This document shows, piece by piece, positions 34,173-46,169 of a DNA stretch of 64,000 bases. Below the pieces are notes generated by a model. The model had not been told where the DNA came from. It worked only from the letters and a program-made list of their open reading frames with translations, and did no database searches. Numbering within the stretch: the stretch's first letter is position 1; every line of letters starts with the position of its first letter. The translations under genes were made by a program, and so were the position numbers. This DNA is from Posidonia oceanica (Eukaryota; Streptophyta; Magnoliopsida; Alismatales; Posidoniaceae). The DNA lies in the NCBI GenBank assembly GCA_037176725.1, contig JAZBRS010000026.1:104391501-104455500 (forward strand), in the 5' to 3' direction.

Positions 34173-34859
34173 GTCATCACTTTCACAAGTGATGAGTTGC
34201 CTCTGGTGGGGATTAATCATAACCAACCCTTGTTTGTCATGGTACAATTCAAAAACTTTCGCATTCCCCTTGCGCTGGTCGATAATGGGTCAGGCCTTAA
34301 TGTCTGTCCCTTGCAAATAGCAACAAAGTTCGGATTCAAAGTTGAGGACATTACTCCGGCTGTAAAGGGAATGACAGCTTTTGATAATACCCACCATGAT
34401 GCTCTAGGGATCTTGATTATTCCTCTCATCATTGGCCCAGTTACATTCGATGTGGAATTCTATGTCGTTGACTTGGAGCCTAACTTCAATTTTCTGCTTG
34501 GACGCCCTTCGCTCCACAAGCATCAAGTGCTCCACTCGACCCTCCATCGCATGATCAAGTTTCATCGAGGCGACGATGTCATCATCGTCATGGCGGAGAA
34601 TTTTGAGAAGGAGCGGATCGAGATAGTCTCCTTTGTCTCTTCACAGACTGTCCCTTTGACCCTGAACTCTCAGATGCTTTATACCGCATTAATCGGTGCA
34701 AGCCGGTTAACTTTATACCAGATCTTGAATGTGTCAACTCCTTGGCCGTTCACAATAACCATTTCCAGATGGTCGAAAACGTCTGTCACAGGTAGGGTTA
34801 CGTCAAGGGGATGCCGCTCGACCGACACGGCCAGGGAATCGCTGAGCCGATCACAGTAG
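34173..34859 (+). pseudogene. Element B: retropepsin and G-patch-like tail
   Basis: A single protease domain: LVGINHNQPLFVMVQF, then ALVDNGSGLNVCPL with DNGS in place of DTGS or DTGA, and FNFLLGRPSLHKHQV. DN-G-S active sites occur in other Tat elements. At 34790-34890 a degenerate G-patch-like stretch (GYVKGMPLDRHGQGI...) follows. Only one protease is present, in contrast to A and C. Confidence 0.8.
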
Positions 34860-36341
34860 AGGAGCGAAAAATACAACGAGGGTCTCGGATACGACCTGCT
34901 GGCCGATAAAAGTAAACACCCGCAATCGAAGAATCAGAAGATGGCTATTCCCCGGGACCTCGCTAACTTCACCAGTGTAGGTACCTTGGATTCGAGCAGT
35001 AACCAGGCCATAGCACAACCAGAGCCGCACCAAAGCCTCTCGCTACCAACGGAAGAATGGGTCTGCATCGAGGACTACTACTCAGATGAGGAGCAGTTTG
35101 GCACAGTAGGGACAGCCCAAACCTGCAGTGAAGTCCGATTCGGCACGACAGCTTCTCGGTTAGTGTGTTTGGCCCTTCCCTCCATAGATCATGAGGCAGC
35201 GAATTTGGCAGGCCTTTTTGCAGAATTGACAGTATCTGATCTTCCTGCAGTCTCATCAGCATCACAAGCACCAGCAGCGGCAGCCACTCAGAAGTCAGGG
35301 ACACCCTTTCAGGCACGGTTAGCCAGTCTGCCTGCGGCCGCAGTCGTGTCAATACTACTGTCACCATCTCTGGAGGATCAGTCAGCCAGTTTAGCCAGCA
35401 GCACGACTCAGCTCACTTTAGCAGCCGCATCACAGAGAATGCAGTCGGCGCTGTCAGGCACACATCTTCCTGCCAAAAAACAGCAAGCCTCGTGGCAAGC
35501 CCCTATGGCATCAGGGGCCGCACACTCACTGTCACTACCAGATACAGAGGTCCTGTGAAGCAGCACAGCCTCTCGGCCATCGGTCCCTCAAAAGAACAGC
35601 TTTGCCTACCCTCCAATTGCAACAGTGACTTTGGCGGCGTACCCATTAGCGGCTCCGCTGACCAATCTGTTTGGATCTCTGATTATGAAGCCGTTGCAAT
35701 GAGGCGTGCCCGTGGGCCCACTAGGGCAAGCACCTAGAGTAGTCATGCATCTAGCAGCTGGGCCAGAGCTAGAGGCCCCCGGAGCCTACTACATCGACTC
35801 TCCCTCGGATGAGGAAGAGGGAGCAGCTACAGAGGCCCATGTCGATGCGAGGATGGGAGACTTAGAGCTACTGTTCCAGGAACAACTCAAGTCGCTAAAA
35901 GAAGACCTAGCAAAGCACCAAACGGCGAAGAAGGGAAAAGCCGGGGCAACGGGCCCCTCCCTGCGAAAGGACCATGCTTCTATCATGGTCATTGAAGAAG
36001 AATCAACAACAGCAGCCCCCACCAGACCAGATGAGCTGATCACTCGGCAGCCATAGGGTGGGTCTAGGTGGTCTGTGCGGCACATGCCCCACTCAAGCAG
36101 TGTAGCAAGCGGCACCTTGAGCAGTCGCTAGTTTGGCATACCCTCCACAAGCACAATAGAGAACGTGGAGGAGAAAGCACCAGCAGCACAGGCAATAGCA
36201 GAGACGGAATTAGCAGCGCAAACATCTGCAGGATCAGTAGCAGAGTTAGCAGGGCTAGCAGAGCCAGAAACAGTAGAGTAGACAGAGGAAGTTGCCAGGA
36301 CAGAGGTCGCACACTGAGGATATAGAAATACTCGAGTAAGC
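34860..36341 (+). pseudogene. Element B: protease-RT linker, Ala/Ser/Gln-rich
   Basis: About 1.5 kb of coding-like sequence in shifting frames without a recognised domain. 34941-35558 is acidic then Ala/Ser-rich. 35706-36056 has an acidic DSPSDEEEG stretch and a short charged helix (LELLFQEQLKSLKEDLAKH). It links the protease to RT and may hold a junction or intron like that suspected in A and C. Confidence 0.45.
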
Positions 36342-38117
36342 GTGACCATCCTGAAGCGTCACCAAGGCCAAGCGGCGGAACATCTGCATTCCTTTGATGT
36401 TATAGACCCCACTTTTGAGAAGGAGATCCTCTCGGAACTTATTGCATATGGAGAGGAGGATGATATGGGCAAGGACGAGAATGACGAACCATTGCCTGAG
36501 TTCCGGCCCTATGACGACGACCCAGAAGGCCCCAACCTCTATGTTGAAGAAGAAACAGAGGTTGTTAATATCAGCACAGCTGAAGAAGCTAGAGAGGTCC
36601 GTATCAGCGCACATTTGTCACCCCAGGCTAGAGCAGAGTTCATCGCATTCTTGAAGGAGTATGCGGATGTCTTCGCCTGCAGCTACGAGGATATGGTCGG
36701 CCTTGACGTCAAGATAGTGGTGCACAACCTGCCCATGAATCCAGATGCTAAGCCAGTAAAGCAGAAACTAAGAAGATGGCGACCGCAGTGGTTGCTCATG
36801 ATCAAAGAGGAGATAATGAAGCAGCACAATGTCAACTTTCTGAAGGTCGTCCTTTACCCTAAGTGGCTTGCCAATGTCGTGCTAGTGCCCAAGAAGGATG
36901 GTCGAGTCCGGATGTGTATTGACTACAGGGACCTGAACAAGGCGAGTCCCAAGGACGATTTCCCATTGCCCCACATTGACGTCTTAGTCGACAATACGGC
37001 AGGCCACAAGATGCTATCCTTCATGGACGGCTTCTCCGAATATAACCAGATCAAAATGGCAGAAGAAGACATGGAAAAGACTTCATTCATCACCCCCTGG
37101 GGAGTTTTCTGCTACCAAGTTATGCCATTTGGGTTGAAGAATGCTGGTGTAACCTATCAGAGGGCCATGACTGCACTTTTTCACAACCTCATGCACCAGG
37201 AAGTTGAGGTTTACGTGGACGATATGATTGCTAAGGCCAAAGAGCCTGAGGATCACCTTGCATGTCTGAAGAAGCTTTTTGACCGACTGAGAAAATACAA
37301 GCTGCGGCTCAACCCCAGTAAATGCGTTTTCGGGGTGACATCTGGCAAGCTGCTGGGCTACATTGTTAGTCAGAGGGGGATTGAGGTGGACCTGATGAAA
37401 GCAAAAGCTATCGTGGAAATGCCACCCCCTAGGACTGAAAAGGAGATTCGAGGCCTGCTAGGGCGTTTATAGTATATCAGCCGGTTTATTGCACAGCTTA
37501 CGCCCATCTGCGAACCAATATTCAAGCTCCTGAAGAAGAATACATAGATCGATTGGAGCGAGGAGTGCCAGGCTGCATTTGACAAGATCAAGCAACTGTT
37601 GATCAAGCCTCCTGTCTTGATTCCTCCCATGCCAGGGAGACCTCTGCTTCTCTACCTTTCTACCACGCAGCATTCCATGGGCACCGTCTTAGGCCAGCAT
37701 GATGAATCGGGTAGAAAGGAGCGCACCATTTATTACCTGAGCAAGAAGTTCAATGAATGTGAGGCCAGGTATAGCACAATAGAGAAGACCTGCTTATCCC
37801 TTGTCTGGGCTGCACAGAAACTAAGGCACTATATGATAGCATACCCAGTTCAGCTCCTGTGTTGGCATGACCCTATCAAATTCCTCTTCCAGAAGCCGAC
37901 CATGGTGGGCAGATGTGTTAAGTGGCAGGTGTTGTTATCCCAGTACGACATCACCTTCGTCACATAGAAATCCATGAAGGGCCAAGCCATGGCAGATCAT
38001 CTTGCTGACTTTCCTCTACCTGAGGACCAGCCTCTCCAGACGCGGTTCCCGGATGAGGACATCCTTTTTGCGATGGAGGACTCTGAGGAGAAAGACCCTG
38101 AGGACCAAGAGCAATGA
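36342..38117 (+). pseudogene. Element B: reverse transcriptase and first RNase H
   Basis: A long clean RT frame (36342-37472) contains KQKLRRWRPQ, YPKWLANVVLVPKKDG, CIDYRDLNKASPKDDFPLPH, FMDGFSEYNQIKM, PFGLKNAGVTYQRAM and the active site VYVDDMIAK. TAG near 37470 replaces the Gln of GRLQ. RNase H (about 37560-38000) follows: RPLLLYLSTTQHSMGTVL, IYYLSKKFNECEARYSTIEKTCLSLVWAAQKLRHY. RT copies the RNA genome and RNase H removes the RNA strand. Confidence 0.88.
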
Positions 38118-38540
38118 CACCTCTACTTTGATGGTGCTGTCAACAAGAAGGGCCGAGGCGTAGGCGCAGTACTGACAACGCCTCAGGGATAGATGATTCC
38201 CTTCGCAAGGAAGCTGACTTTTAAGTGCACCAACAATGAAGCAGAATATGAAGCGTGCATCCTGGGACTGAAAGTCGCTCTCAAGCATGAGACGTAGAAG
38301 CTACATGTGCACGGCAATGCCATGTTAGTTATCTCTCAAGTGAATGGCGACTGGAAGACAAAGGATCCAAAACTTGTGTCATATCACGAACACTTGCTGA
38401 AACTGATAGAAGAATTCGAGATCATCTGCTTCACATACATGAACAGAGCAAGGAACGCATATGCAGATGCACTGGCCACCTTGGCGTCCTGGCTCAGTAT
38501 ACCTGAAGACCGTACGGTGGATGTATCAGTTACCGCATAG
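38118..38540 (+). pseudogene. Element B: second (archaeal-type) RNase H
   Basis: LYFDGAVNKKGRGVGAVL, NNEAEYEACILGL, HGNAMLVISQV and ADALATLASW correspond to the four catalytic blocks of the extra RNase H characteristic of Tat elements. The third acidic residue is Asn here (HGN), while element C has the usual GDS. TGA (EQ*HLYFDG) and two TAGs stand at expected Trp and Gln positions. Confidence 0.8.
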
Positions 38541-39836
38541 AGCAGCCTGCGCATTGCATGAGTATAGAAGAGGCAGATCCCGTAGAAGAATGGCCATGGT
38601 ATCACGACATCAAGATTTTCCTACAGTCTGGAAACCCTCCGCCTGGCACCTCAGCAGTAGATAGAAGAACTTTGGCGCGTCTGGCGTCGAAGTATGTGTT
38701 AGGAGCCGGGCAGCTGTACAGAAGATCATACAATCAAATGCTATTATGCTGCTTGAACAAATCAGAGTCTGACACACTGATGCTTCAAGTACATGTGGGG
38801 ACCTGCGGCCCGCATATGAACGGCGTCCTCCTGGCCAAGAAGATCATGCTCCAAGGCTATTTCTGGTTGACCATGGAAGCAGACTGCTGCCGATTTGTGC
38901 GGAGATGCCACAACTGCCAGATGCACGGCAACTTCATTCACGCTCCCCCACAACAGCTACACAACATGTCATCGCCATGGCCCTTCTCCACCTGAGGGAT
39001 TGATGTCATTAGCGCAATACATCCTGCTGCTTTAAACGGTCATCGCTACATTTTGGTAGCGATTGACTACTTTACTAAGTGGGTGGAAGCCGCCTCCTAT
39101 AAGATAGTCACTGCTGTGGTGACGGAGAAATTTATCAGAATTAACATCATCACCCGGTATGGGGTCCCGCACTCTATCATCTCTGACAACGGCTCAAACT
39201 TCATCGCAAAGAGGATCGAGGAGTACCTGCAAAATCTCCAGATCAAGCATCACAGGTCCTCACCCTATCGACCGCAGATGAATGGAGCAGTGGAGTCTGC
39301 CAACAAGAACATTGTGAAGATCATCAAGAAGATGGCAGAAACCCACAAGGACTGGCATGACAAGCTCTCGTACGCACTCTGGGCATACAAGACATCAGTC
39401 CGGACCTCCACAGGAGCCATCCCGTACTCTCTGGTGTACGGCATGGAGGCGGTGTTACCTGTCGAAGTAGAGATCCCTTCACTACGGATCCTACGAGAAG
39501 CTAAGCTAGAGGAGGCAAAATGGGTCGAAGACCGCTGCGTCCAGCTTAATCTGATTGACGAGCACAGGCTGTAGGCTATGCACAACGCTCACTGTTATCA
39601 AAAGAGGATGGCTAGAGCATACTTGAAGAAAGTTCAGCCTAGAAGTTTCCAGCTGGGAGATCTGGTTCTGCGTGCCATTCACTTACGTGACGGTCGAGGC
39701 AAATTCTGACCCAACTGGCGTGGCCCCTTTGTGGTCAAGGAAGCAATCTCGGGCGGCACAGTAATCCTTGAGGACATGGACCAGGTTGAGCAGTTGGAGC
39801 CGGTCAACTCATGTTACCTCAAGAAGTACTATTAGT
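38541..39836 (+). pseudogene. Element B: integrase
   Basis: An HHCC zinc-binding N-terminal domain (HVGTCGPHMNG ... CHNCQMHG, about 38790-38935) precedes the catalytic core with AIDYFTKWVEA, IISDNGSNF and NGAVESANKN (the D-D-E triad). A C-terminal region ends QLEPVNSCYLKKYY at 39836. Integrase inserts the cDNA into the host genome. No chromodomain is present, consistent with Tat. TGA near 38995 stands at a Trp position, TAG near 39573 at a Gln, TGA near 39710 at a Trp. Confidence 0.85.
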
Positions 39837-41280
39837 GACCTGAGGCAACTCGCTTTGCAGATCCCCCTCTTCTGTTCTATCTTTTGCATCCTCACTTCTG
39901 TACATTTGCACACAGCTTTTGTTCCATCCCTTGCATTCTCACTCCCTGTACATCTTCGCACACCTTTTTTTATCCTATCTCTTGTGTTTTCATCATTTTT
40001 ATCTCTCTGCATTTCTTCCTGTTCAAGCATATCCCGTTCTTTCTTCAAAAATCCAAAAAAATCATCATCGTCACCCTCTTCAATCTGTCACGCATACATT
40101 CGGCCCGTTGATGAAAATCGGAAGTGCTTGCCTGCTACGGAAGGAGTCCACCCGACCTCGCCTGACACTACTTAGATGTCTTAGCTAGTGATGGAGCCAC
40201 CACTCAGTGAGCACGGGCGAAATGCCCAAACCCCTAAGACCTACACCTCCAAAAAAAAAAGAGAAAAGAAAAAGAAAAAAGAAAAAAGGAATGTCAGGGT
40301 GCAAGCTAGAAACAAGGCCTAGTCCCCCGGTCTCAGGACTCGACGTCCTTTGCCCCCGCCAAGTTAGGGACAACGGGAACTTGCAAGCCAAAAAAAAAGA
40401 GAGAGAAAAGAAGAAGGAAAAAGCACAACAAAAAAAAAAAAAACAAAAAAAAACAATTAATAAGCAAAAGCAGCCAAAAAAAAAAAGAGAAAAAAAGAGA
40501 ATACTCAAGTCAGAAGACCAGCATTGTAATCCCAACCCCTCCATCCATAAAACCCTTGGGGACTAGTCACCCTTGCCTAATAGCAATCCCTTGCCTCAGA
40601 CCAGGTGTCCACCATCTCCAAGCCATTGAGCTAAAGCAAGAAATAAAGATCCAAGTAAGGATCCATACTTGGCATAAATCATGCAATAACATTCATAAGC
40701 ATCAAGGGAAGCATTTAAAGCAAGCTCACAGAGTTGCAACTAAAACACGCTAACATAAATGCAAAATAAAGCAAAATAAACTAAAATACCAGTAGAGGTG
40801 TTGGACGCTGCCTCAGGGCATGTCCAACAAGTCGGGAACTTTCTCGGCCAAGATCAGTGGCCAAATCAGCCAAAAATCCCAAAGTGACTTGCTAGGAAGC
40901 AAGAGTGGCCGACGACGAGCATGTCCATATGCTCAGTGCCAGAAATAGGTGGGTGGATTGCTCCACCCACCTCCTCCTCCTCGTGGCTGGAAAGCCCAGG
41001 CGGGGAGGGGTGTGTGCTGTGCTAAAGTGCGTGGATACTGACTAGGAACGTTACCACATGCATGCACGAGCTAGGGGGATCGAAGGCCTACCTCGGTGCG
41101 GCCTGAAACGATGTGTTCGCTCTCGGCCGGACGGCGCGGAAGGAGGCGGCAGGCCAACTCCGGCGAGCTTCCTTGGTGTGTAGGAGGCACGGGAGAGGGA
41201 GCTGGAGGTCTGGGAGTGGTCGTGGGAGTTTGCTTTGGGTCGCTCAAGCTCTCAATTTTCTCTCGAATGGGTGTGGTGAG
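39837..41280 (+). other. 3' internal region of element B
   Basis: Non-coding sequence after integrase, with a long A/G-rich tract at about 40240-40500 broken by the unique piece 40289-40388. No PMD ORF or LTR start of B is seen. It ends where the LTR of element C begins, so the rest of B should lie to the right of C and D. Confidence 0.6.
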
Positions 41281-41490
41281 TGTAGATACTTCGTTTTGAC
41301 ACTCCCTTCATGTTAGTATAGTCTATTGCATTAGGTCGTTCCTAGAAGCCCTTTGCCCAATCCAGGACGTCTTACTTGAGCCAAACGTCTTCTCTCCAGT
41401 TCAAAATGTTATCCCTATCTAAGCCCAAGTGTCGACAACTTGAATGTTCTTCATGTCTTGACCAAAATTGGAAAATGAACTGACTGAGGG

Positions 41491-41580
41491 TGTTGTATGC
41501 TGGATTCTCAGCGTACAACGTTGGCCGCTCGTTTTCCAGCAGCTAACATTGGCTGCTGGTTTTCCAACGTCCAACGTGGC
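41491..41580 (+). repeat. GTTnnACGC cluster 11 (U3 of LTR C)
   Basis: GTTGTATGCTGG with CAGCGTACAAC (GT:AC), GTTGGCCGC, CAGCAGCTAAC, ATTGGCTGCTGG, CCAACGTCCAAC. Six arms. Confidence 0.8.
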
Positions 41581-41748
41581 AACCCAGTCAGCCCAAAACT
41601 TTCTTTATTTGGCCAAATCCAAAATTTGTGTTTTTGCCTTCGTTAGACCCTTTTGACCGGTCAAAGCAATCAAAGCTGAGTTAAACACACTTAATGACAC
41701 CTTAATTAGGGAATATTCCTTTATCTTGACAGTTATGTCTCGGAGGTC

Positions 41749-41806
41749 GTTATACGCTGGGACTCCCACTTATAACGTTATACGCTGGATTTCCAGCATA
41801 TAACAC
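41749..41806 (+). repeat. GTTnnACGC cluster 12 (U3 of LTR C, next to TATA)
   Basis: GTTATACGCTGG, ACTTATAAC, GTTATACGCTGG, CCAGCATATAAC. All arms carry AT:AT inner dinucleotides. Confidence 0.85.
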
Positions 41807-41878
41807 TTTTGAAATAGGAAATCTTGCTGACTTGGCCTTTGTATCCTTTTTTGTTCCTCCCCTGCTTCTATAAAAGTA

Positions 41879-41884
41879 GGGGTA
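41879..41884 (+). promoter_or_regulatory. TATA box of LTR C
   Basis: TATAAA in gcttctataaaagtagggg, 72 bases after cluster 12. Confidence 0.7.
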
Positions 41885-42633
41885 CCCCCACAGGGTCAGG
41901 AGCCAGATTTTTGGAGCTCACATGGTTTTTTGGGATTAAAAAGGATTTCTAGAGAGAAGTGAGATCCTTGAGAATTGAAATAGTGAAGAGAAAATTTGAA
42001 AGGTGTAGAGTCTTTGAAAGAGCTTGAGCTTCCCTTCGTCGTCGGTAGCATCATGTCGACATGTCTTGCACTTCGTGCATAGATAAATGGGGACTCTATT
42101 TATTGTTTTTTTTTTTTTTTTTCTCATACCACATATTTAATTCCATAGCATAATCAAGCATATTGAGTTCATATATTGTTGTAGCTAAGCATACATTTTC
42201 ATCAGTTGCAACCGGGGGGATCAAACCCCTTGGGTACGTATTTCATTGCGTTTCTCCATTTTTCTATTTATTCTGAATAAGTTACTACACCATATTGATC
42301 AATCTTTGCATTATTTTTGTTTGTTTTGCTAACATTTGTCATACGAGGAGGAAGAAGAAAGAAGAAGAAACTCACCAAGCACGGGCACCCTTGGGCAATG
42401 CAAGCGTTGTCCCAAGGTAGCTGAACCCGCAACCATATCACATCTCCCCAAGGCGTCTCGGGGACCAGCGAAAGCAAACCGAGAGTGGCGATCACACTGA
42501 CTTCAACACACGTGGAGTGAAGAAGTCGGATACAACAAAAGGGGACCCCAAGAAGGAGCGAATAGCAACAAAGGAGAGGCGAAGCCTCCTTTCTCCTCCT
42601 GAAATCCTCCTCCAAAACCCCATATCCACAGTC

Positions 42634-42651
42634 TGGCGATAACGGTGGGAC
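42634..42651 (+). other. Primer binding site of element C
   Basis: TGGCGATAACGGTGGGAC three bases after the LTR, one base different from the site of element A. Confidence 0.7.
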
Positions 42652-42920
42652 GGCTAAAAGTGCCCTCGTGCAAGGTGAATAAGCCCTTCTTTATTCTTCC
42701 TCCTCATTATTGACATTCTTAGTTTTAGTTTTAGTTTCTTAATTTCTCGTATGTTTTAAAGAAGCGGCGAAATTCTTCGTAGTGTTTTGAGGCGTCATGA
42801 TCTTTTTCGTTTGTTTTCTACGTTTAAATAACTAAAATCACCTCCCCCTTCTCTCTGGATTCTCAGGCGTGGGGGTGATATGTAAAAATTACTGTTTTTT
42901 CTGAAAAAACACTGTCAGTA

Positions 42921-42979
42921 CGTTATACGCCTAAACAAGCGCGTCTAACATTGGACGTCCCAATATATGCGTCTAACGA
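42921..42979 (+). repeat. GTTnnACGC cluster 13 (leader of C)
   Basis: CGTTATACGCC, GCGCGTCTAAC, ATTGGACGTCC, ATGCGTCTAACG. Confidence 0.75.
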
Positions 42980-43677
42980 CTACTGAACAGAAACCTTTCT
43001 GTTTTAATTTTTTTTTTCTTGTTTTCTTTTCATAACTGGCCCAAGGACTGAGGTGTGAGGTGATCGGCTTTGCTGTAGGAACCGGAACCTTAATCTTTAG
43101 GTGCTTTTCAAAATAAACAAAAATCGAATCTTTTTTATATGACTTGCATGGCCCTTATTGGGAACTAGTTGCTTGCATCATTTCTTGAGTTATATAAGTA
43201 ACCGTCTAGGTCTCAAGCACCTCTGTTGCAAAGGGCTTAGGAAAGGTACTTGTATTGTCATTTTCTTTCACAAGGGGCCCTCCTTCTTCTTTGGCTTTTG
43301 TGAAAGATAATTAGAATCTCAAGTCTAGATTTGTATTCCTCCCTCCTCCTTCGGTGGTGTGTTTATTTTATTGTTGATACGTGAGTGACCCGATCAATCC
43401 TGAGTACGCTGGGCTCTACCTCTACGAGGTAGGGACCTAAGTGTATTCAGGCTCCCCCTAGCATCCTCAGGAGTTGAGGTAGGGGGTAGTACCAAAAAAT
43501 ACATTTTTACCCATTTTGTGAGAATCCATAGAAATCCCTGAAAAAAAAAGCCATACCCAAGCCTTAAGGTACCCAAAGAACTATGATAGGTTTAAAACAC
43601 TAATCTCAAAGCGAAAACAAAAGCTAAAACTCTAATCACTGTCTGAAAGTGTTTCTTTGCAGTTTTCTGTAAACAGG

Positions 43678-43738
43678 GTGTTAGACGCCCGAATAGCTGC
43701 GTTTAACGTTGTACGCAACCGTTTCCGCGTCTAGCACA
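43678..43738 (+). repeat. GTTnnACGC cluster 14 (leader of C)
   Basis: GTTAGACGCCC, CTGCGTTTAAC, GTTGTACGC, GCGTCTAGCAC. The first arm pairs with the fourth (AG:CT) and, with one wobble, with the second. Confidence 0.8.
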
Positions 43739-43924
43739 TTCTGTGTGTGGTTGTTTATTTTCTGGCCTTTCTGTGGTGGATTAATTGCAGGGGAAGACAT
43801 TTGAAAAACCATAAACAGGATAGTAGCAGTTTTATATTTAGTTTTTACTTTTTAGGAGCCTGTATTAAATCGTAAAATTTTGTAATTTCTTTTTTTTGTA
43901 AGCACTTGTAACCCATCTATTATA

Positions 43925-44055
43925 TAAAAAAAAAGAAAAAAAGAAAAAGGGAAAGAAAAAAAAGAAAAAAAAGGAAAAAGGAAAAAAGAGAGAAAACAAC
44001 AAAAAAGGAAAAAAGGAGAGAAAGGAAAAAGAGAAGACAGGAAAAGAAAAGGGGA
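43925..44055 (+). repeat. A/G-only tract in leader of element C
   Basis: About 130 bases nearly free of C and T, at the same place as 20178-20310 in element A. Confidence 0.85.
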
Positions 44056-44069
44056 AACACAGTTATGTG

Positions 44070-44129
44070 TGTTGAACGCGCAGTTTACTGCGTCCAACGT
44101 TGTACGCCGCATTCTGAGGTGTATTACAC
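44070..44129 (+). repeat. GTTnnACGC cluster 15 (leader of C, next to gag)
   Basis: GTTGAACGCGC, CTGCGTCCAAC, GTTGTACGCCGC, then a decayed fourth arm 'gaggtgtattacac'. Confidence 0.75.
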
Positions 44130-44168
44130 CCTGAAGCCAATTCCATCTCATTATCAAGGATTACTGCA

Positions 44169-46169
44169 ATGATGAACCAAGTCTTTAAAATTGAACAGCT
44201 AGAAAGAGAAGGGTCAGACTCAGTAAGTACCTTGGGAGAGGAGCCCACAATCTACCATCCGATCACCGGAGAAGCCTTGAATCCAGGCTTGTCATGTACC
44301 AGTTCTTAAATGAAGAGACATCAACCCCTATGGGGCCATGTCAGAATAACCTCCAGCAGCCACCCCACCTTGGTGAAGGACAACGAAGGCCAGTTGCAGA
44401 CCATACCCTTGACGATCTATACCAGGGACAAAATGGCAACCCACTGCCGGATACGAACCACCCAGGTCACGATACAGCGCTCAACGGAGCTTATAACTCA
44501 AGGGCCAACCCCTTGTTTTTGGAACAAAATCACATGCCACATGGTGAGTACAAGGAAAGAGTCTATCCACCCCACGGGCACCCAAGACAACATCTCCAAC
44601 CACCTACGGCAGGCAATCAGCTTCATCCAGATCATCACCACCATTAGGCATCTCCCCCGCGATACGAGCCGGTCGCACCTCAACACTTCTGCAATAGCTA
44701 TCTTCATCAGCAGCAGAACCATCAGTCCTTCAACTCACATGTCCCGACCCCATCAGCCTGGATAACAAATTTGGATGAGATGAGAAAAATGCTCAGCGCA
44801 TTAGGGGTACATACATAAGCTCCGGTAAACTTTGATATGAGCCAGTTTCCCCCATTCAGATTACCCCCAGGCTTCAAGTACCCGAAGACTCCCAAGTTCA
44901 ATGGAACCACTAACCCACTCAATCACCTAGTGCGGTTCCAAATGGAGTCAGCCCCCTACTTCTATGACTTGGGGCTTGTTGTACACCTGTTCTTCTACTC
45001 GCTTGAAGGGGAGCCCATGGATTGGTTTCTCACTCTCTCCAAGGAAGACCTCAGCAGCTTTGATAAAATCAGAGAGAGCTTCCTCACAAAATACCAGCAC
45101 AAGATAGACCCTAAGCCAACCTTCCACGACCTAAGCAAGGAGGTCATGAAGCAAGGCAAAAGCTGGGTGACATTCGCTAACAGATGGCGGGAAATGGCGG
45201 CCAGATCAGGACTAACCATTCTGGAGAGACAGGTGGTCCAGACCCTCATTGCAAATACCACTGGACCGATGAAAAAGGGACTCATGAATGCCTACTGTCC
45301 CAATGTAACGGCCTTGTATGAAGTGGCAGCCTCCGTTAAAGAAAATCTGCATGAATTCATGGAGGAGCCCAAGAAGAACCAGAAAACACAGGTAGTAGAG
45401 GGCATGACCGGAGTCGTCAACAAGATGGGCTCCGCACCCAGGCCATCCGAACAAAGGGTTATACTAGCTTCACAACAGCCAACCTAGGGCCACCCTCCTT
45501 CACAACAGCCAACCTGGAGCCCTCTTTCTCAGCAACAGCAAGCACAAAGCCACACTCCGCAGCAACAATAAGCATGGAGCCACCCTCTTCCTCAGCAACA
45601 ATAAGCATGGAGCCACCCTCTTCCTCAGCAACAACAAGCATGGAGCCGCCCTCCTCAGCAACAGCAGGCATGGAATAACCCTCCTCCCCAGCAGCAAATC
45701 CGCCCTATGAGGAATGCTCCCCAGCAGCAATGGACTAGGGGCAATCAAAATAACTAGGCCAACACCAGAAATCCCCACAACAACAGTGGGAACAGGGGCG
45801 GTTATCACAATGTTCTCCCTCTACAACTATTGCCACGCAAAAGGGGAAGAAGAGACCATTACTCTCCTCTACCGGTCACACTGGCAGATATGTTCATAGA
45901 GCTAGAGGATGCAAAAGCAATTGAACTCCCGCTAGCCAGGCCTGAATTACCAAATTGTGACTAGAGCAAATACTGCCCATTCCATAGAGTACATGGTCAC
46001 AACATCAATGACTGTTGGACTTTCAGAGATACAGTCTATGACATGGTAGAGGCAGATGTATTTGAATGGGACGTCCTGGTAAAAAGAGCCAAACAGAGGA
46101 AGTAGACTGGGACGTCTCAACAGGTCTACAATGATCCTCTCCCTAAGCACCAAGTCATGGCATTCCAGG
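44169..46169 (+). pseudogene. gag of element C (Tat-type)
   Basis: ATG at 44169 opens MMNQVFKIEQL and YHPITGEAL, conserved with A. A frame change near 44290 leads to MYQFLNEE. The capsid-like core (44837-45487) is almost intact with QFPPFRLPPGFKYPKTPKF, GEPMDWFLTL and FLTKYQHKIDP. A Gln/Pro-rich repeat region follows (45480-45700, many 'cctcagcaaca' units) and then the knuckle-like CPFHRVHGHNINDCW near 45975-46020. TAG at 45962-45964 stands where element A has CAG (22199-22201). Confidence 0.87.

Larger units (their letters stand above)
41281..42630 (+). mobile_element. 5' LTR of element C
   Basis: Starts TGTAGATACTTCG and ends CATATCCACA. The termini TGTAGATA / TATCCACA are a near-perfect inverted pair. 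A primer binding site follows. 1350 bases. It aligns with LTRs 1, 2 and (reversed) D. It sits in the 3' region of element B. Confidence 0.88.
42652..44168 (+). other. 5' leader of element C
   Basis: Collinear with the leader of element A: three inverted-repeat clusters, the 'gtgaggtgatcggctttgctgtagg' block and the A/G tract (43925-44055). No protein supported. Confidence 0.7.
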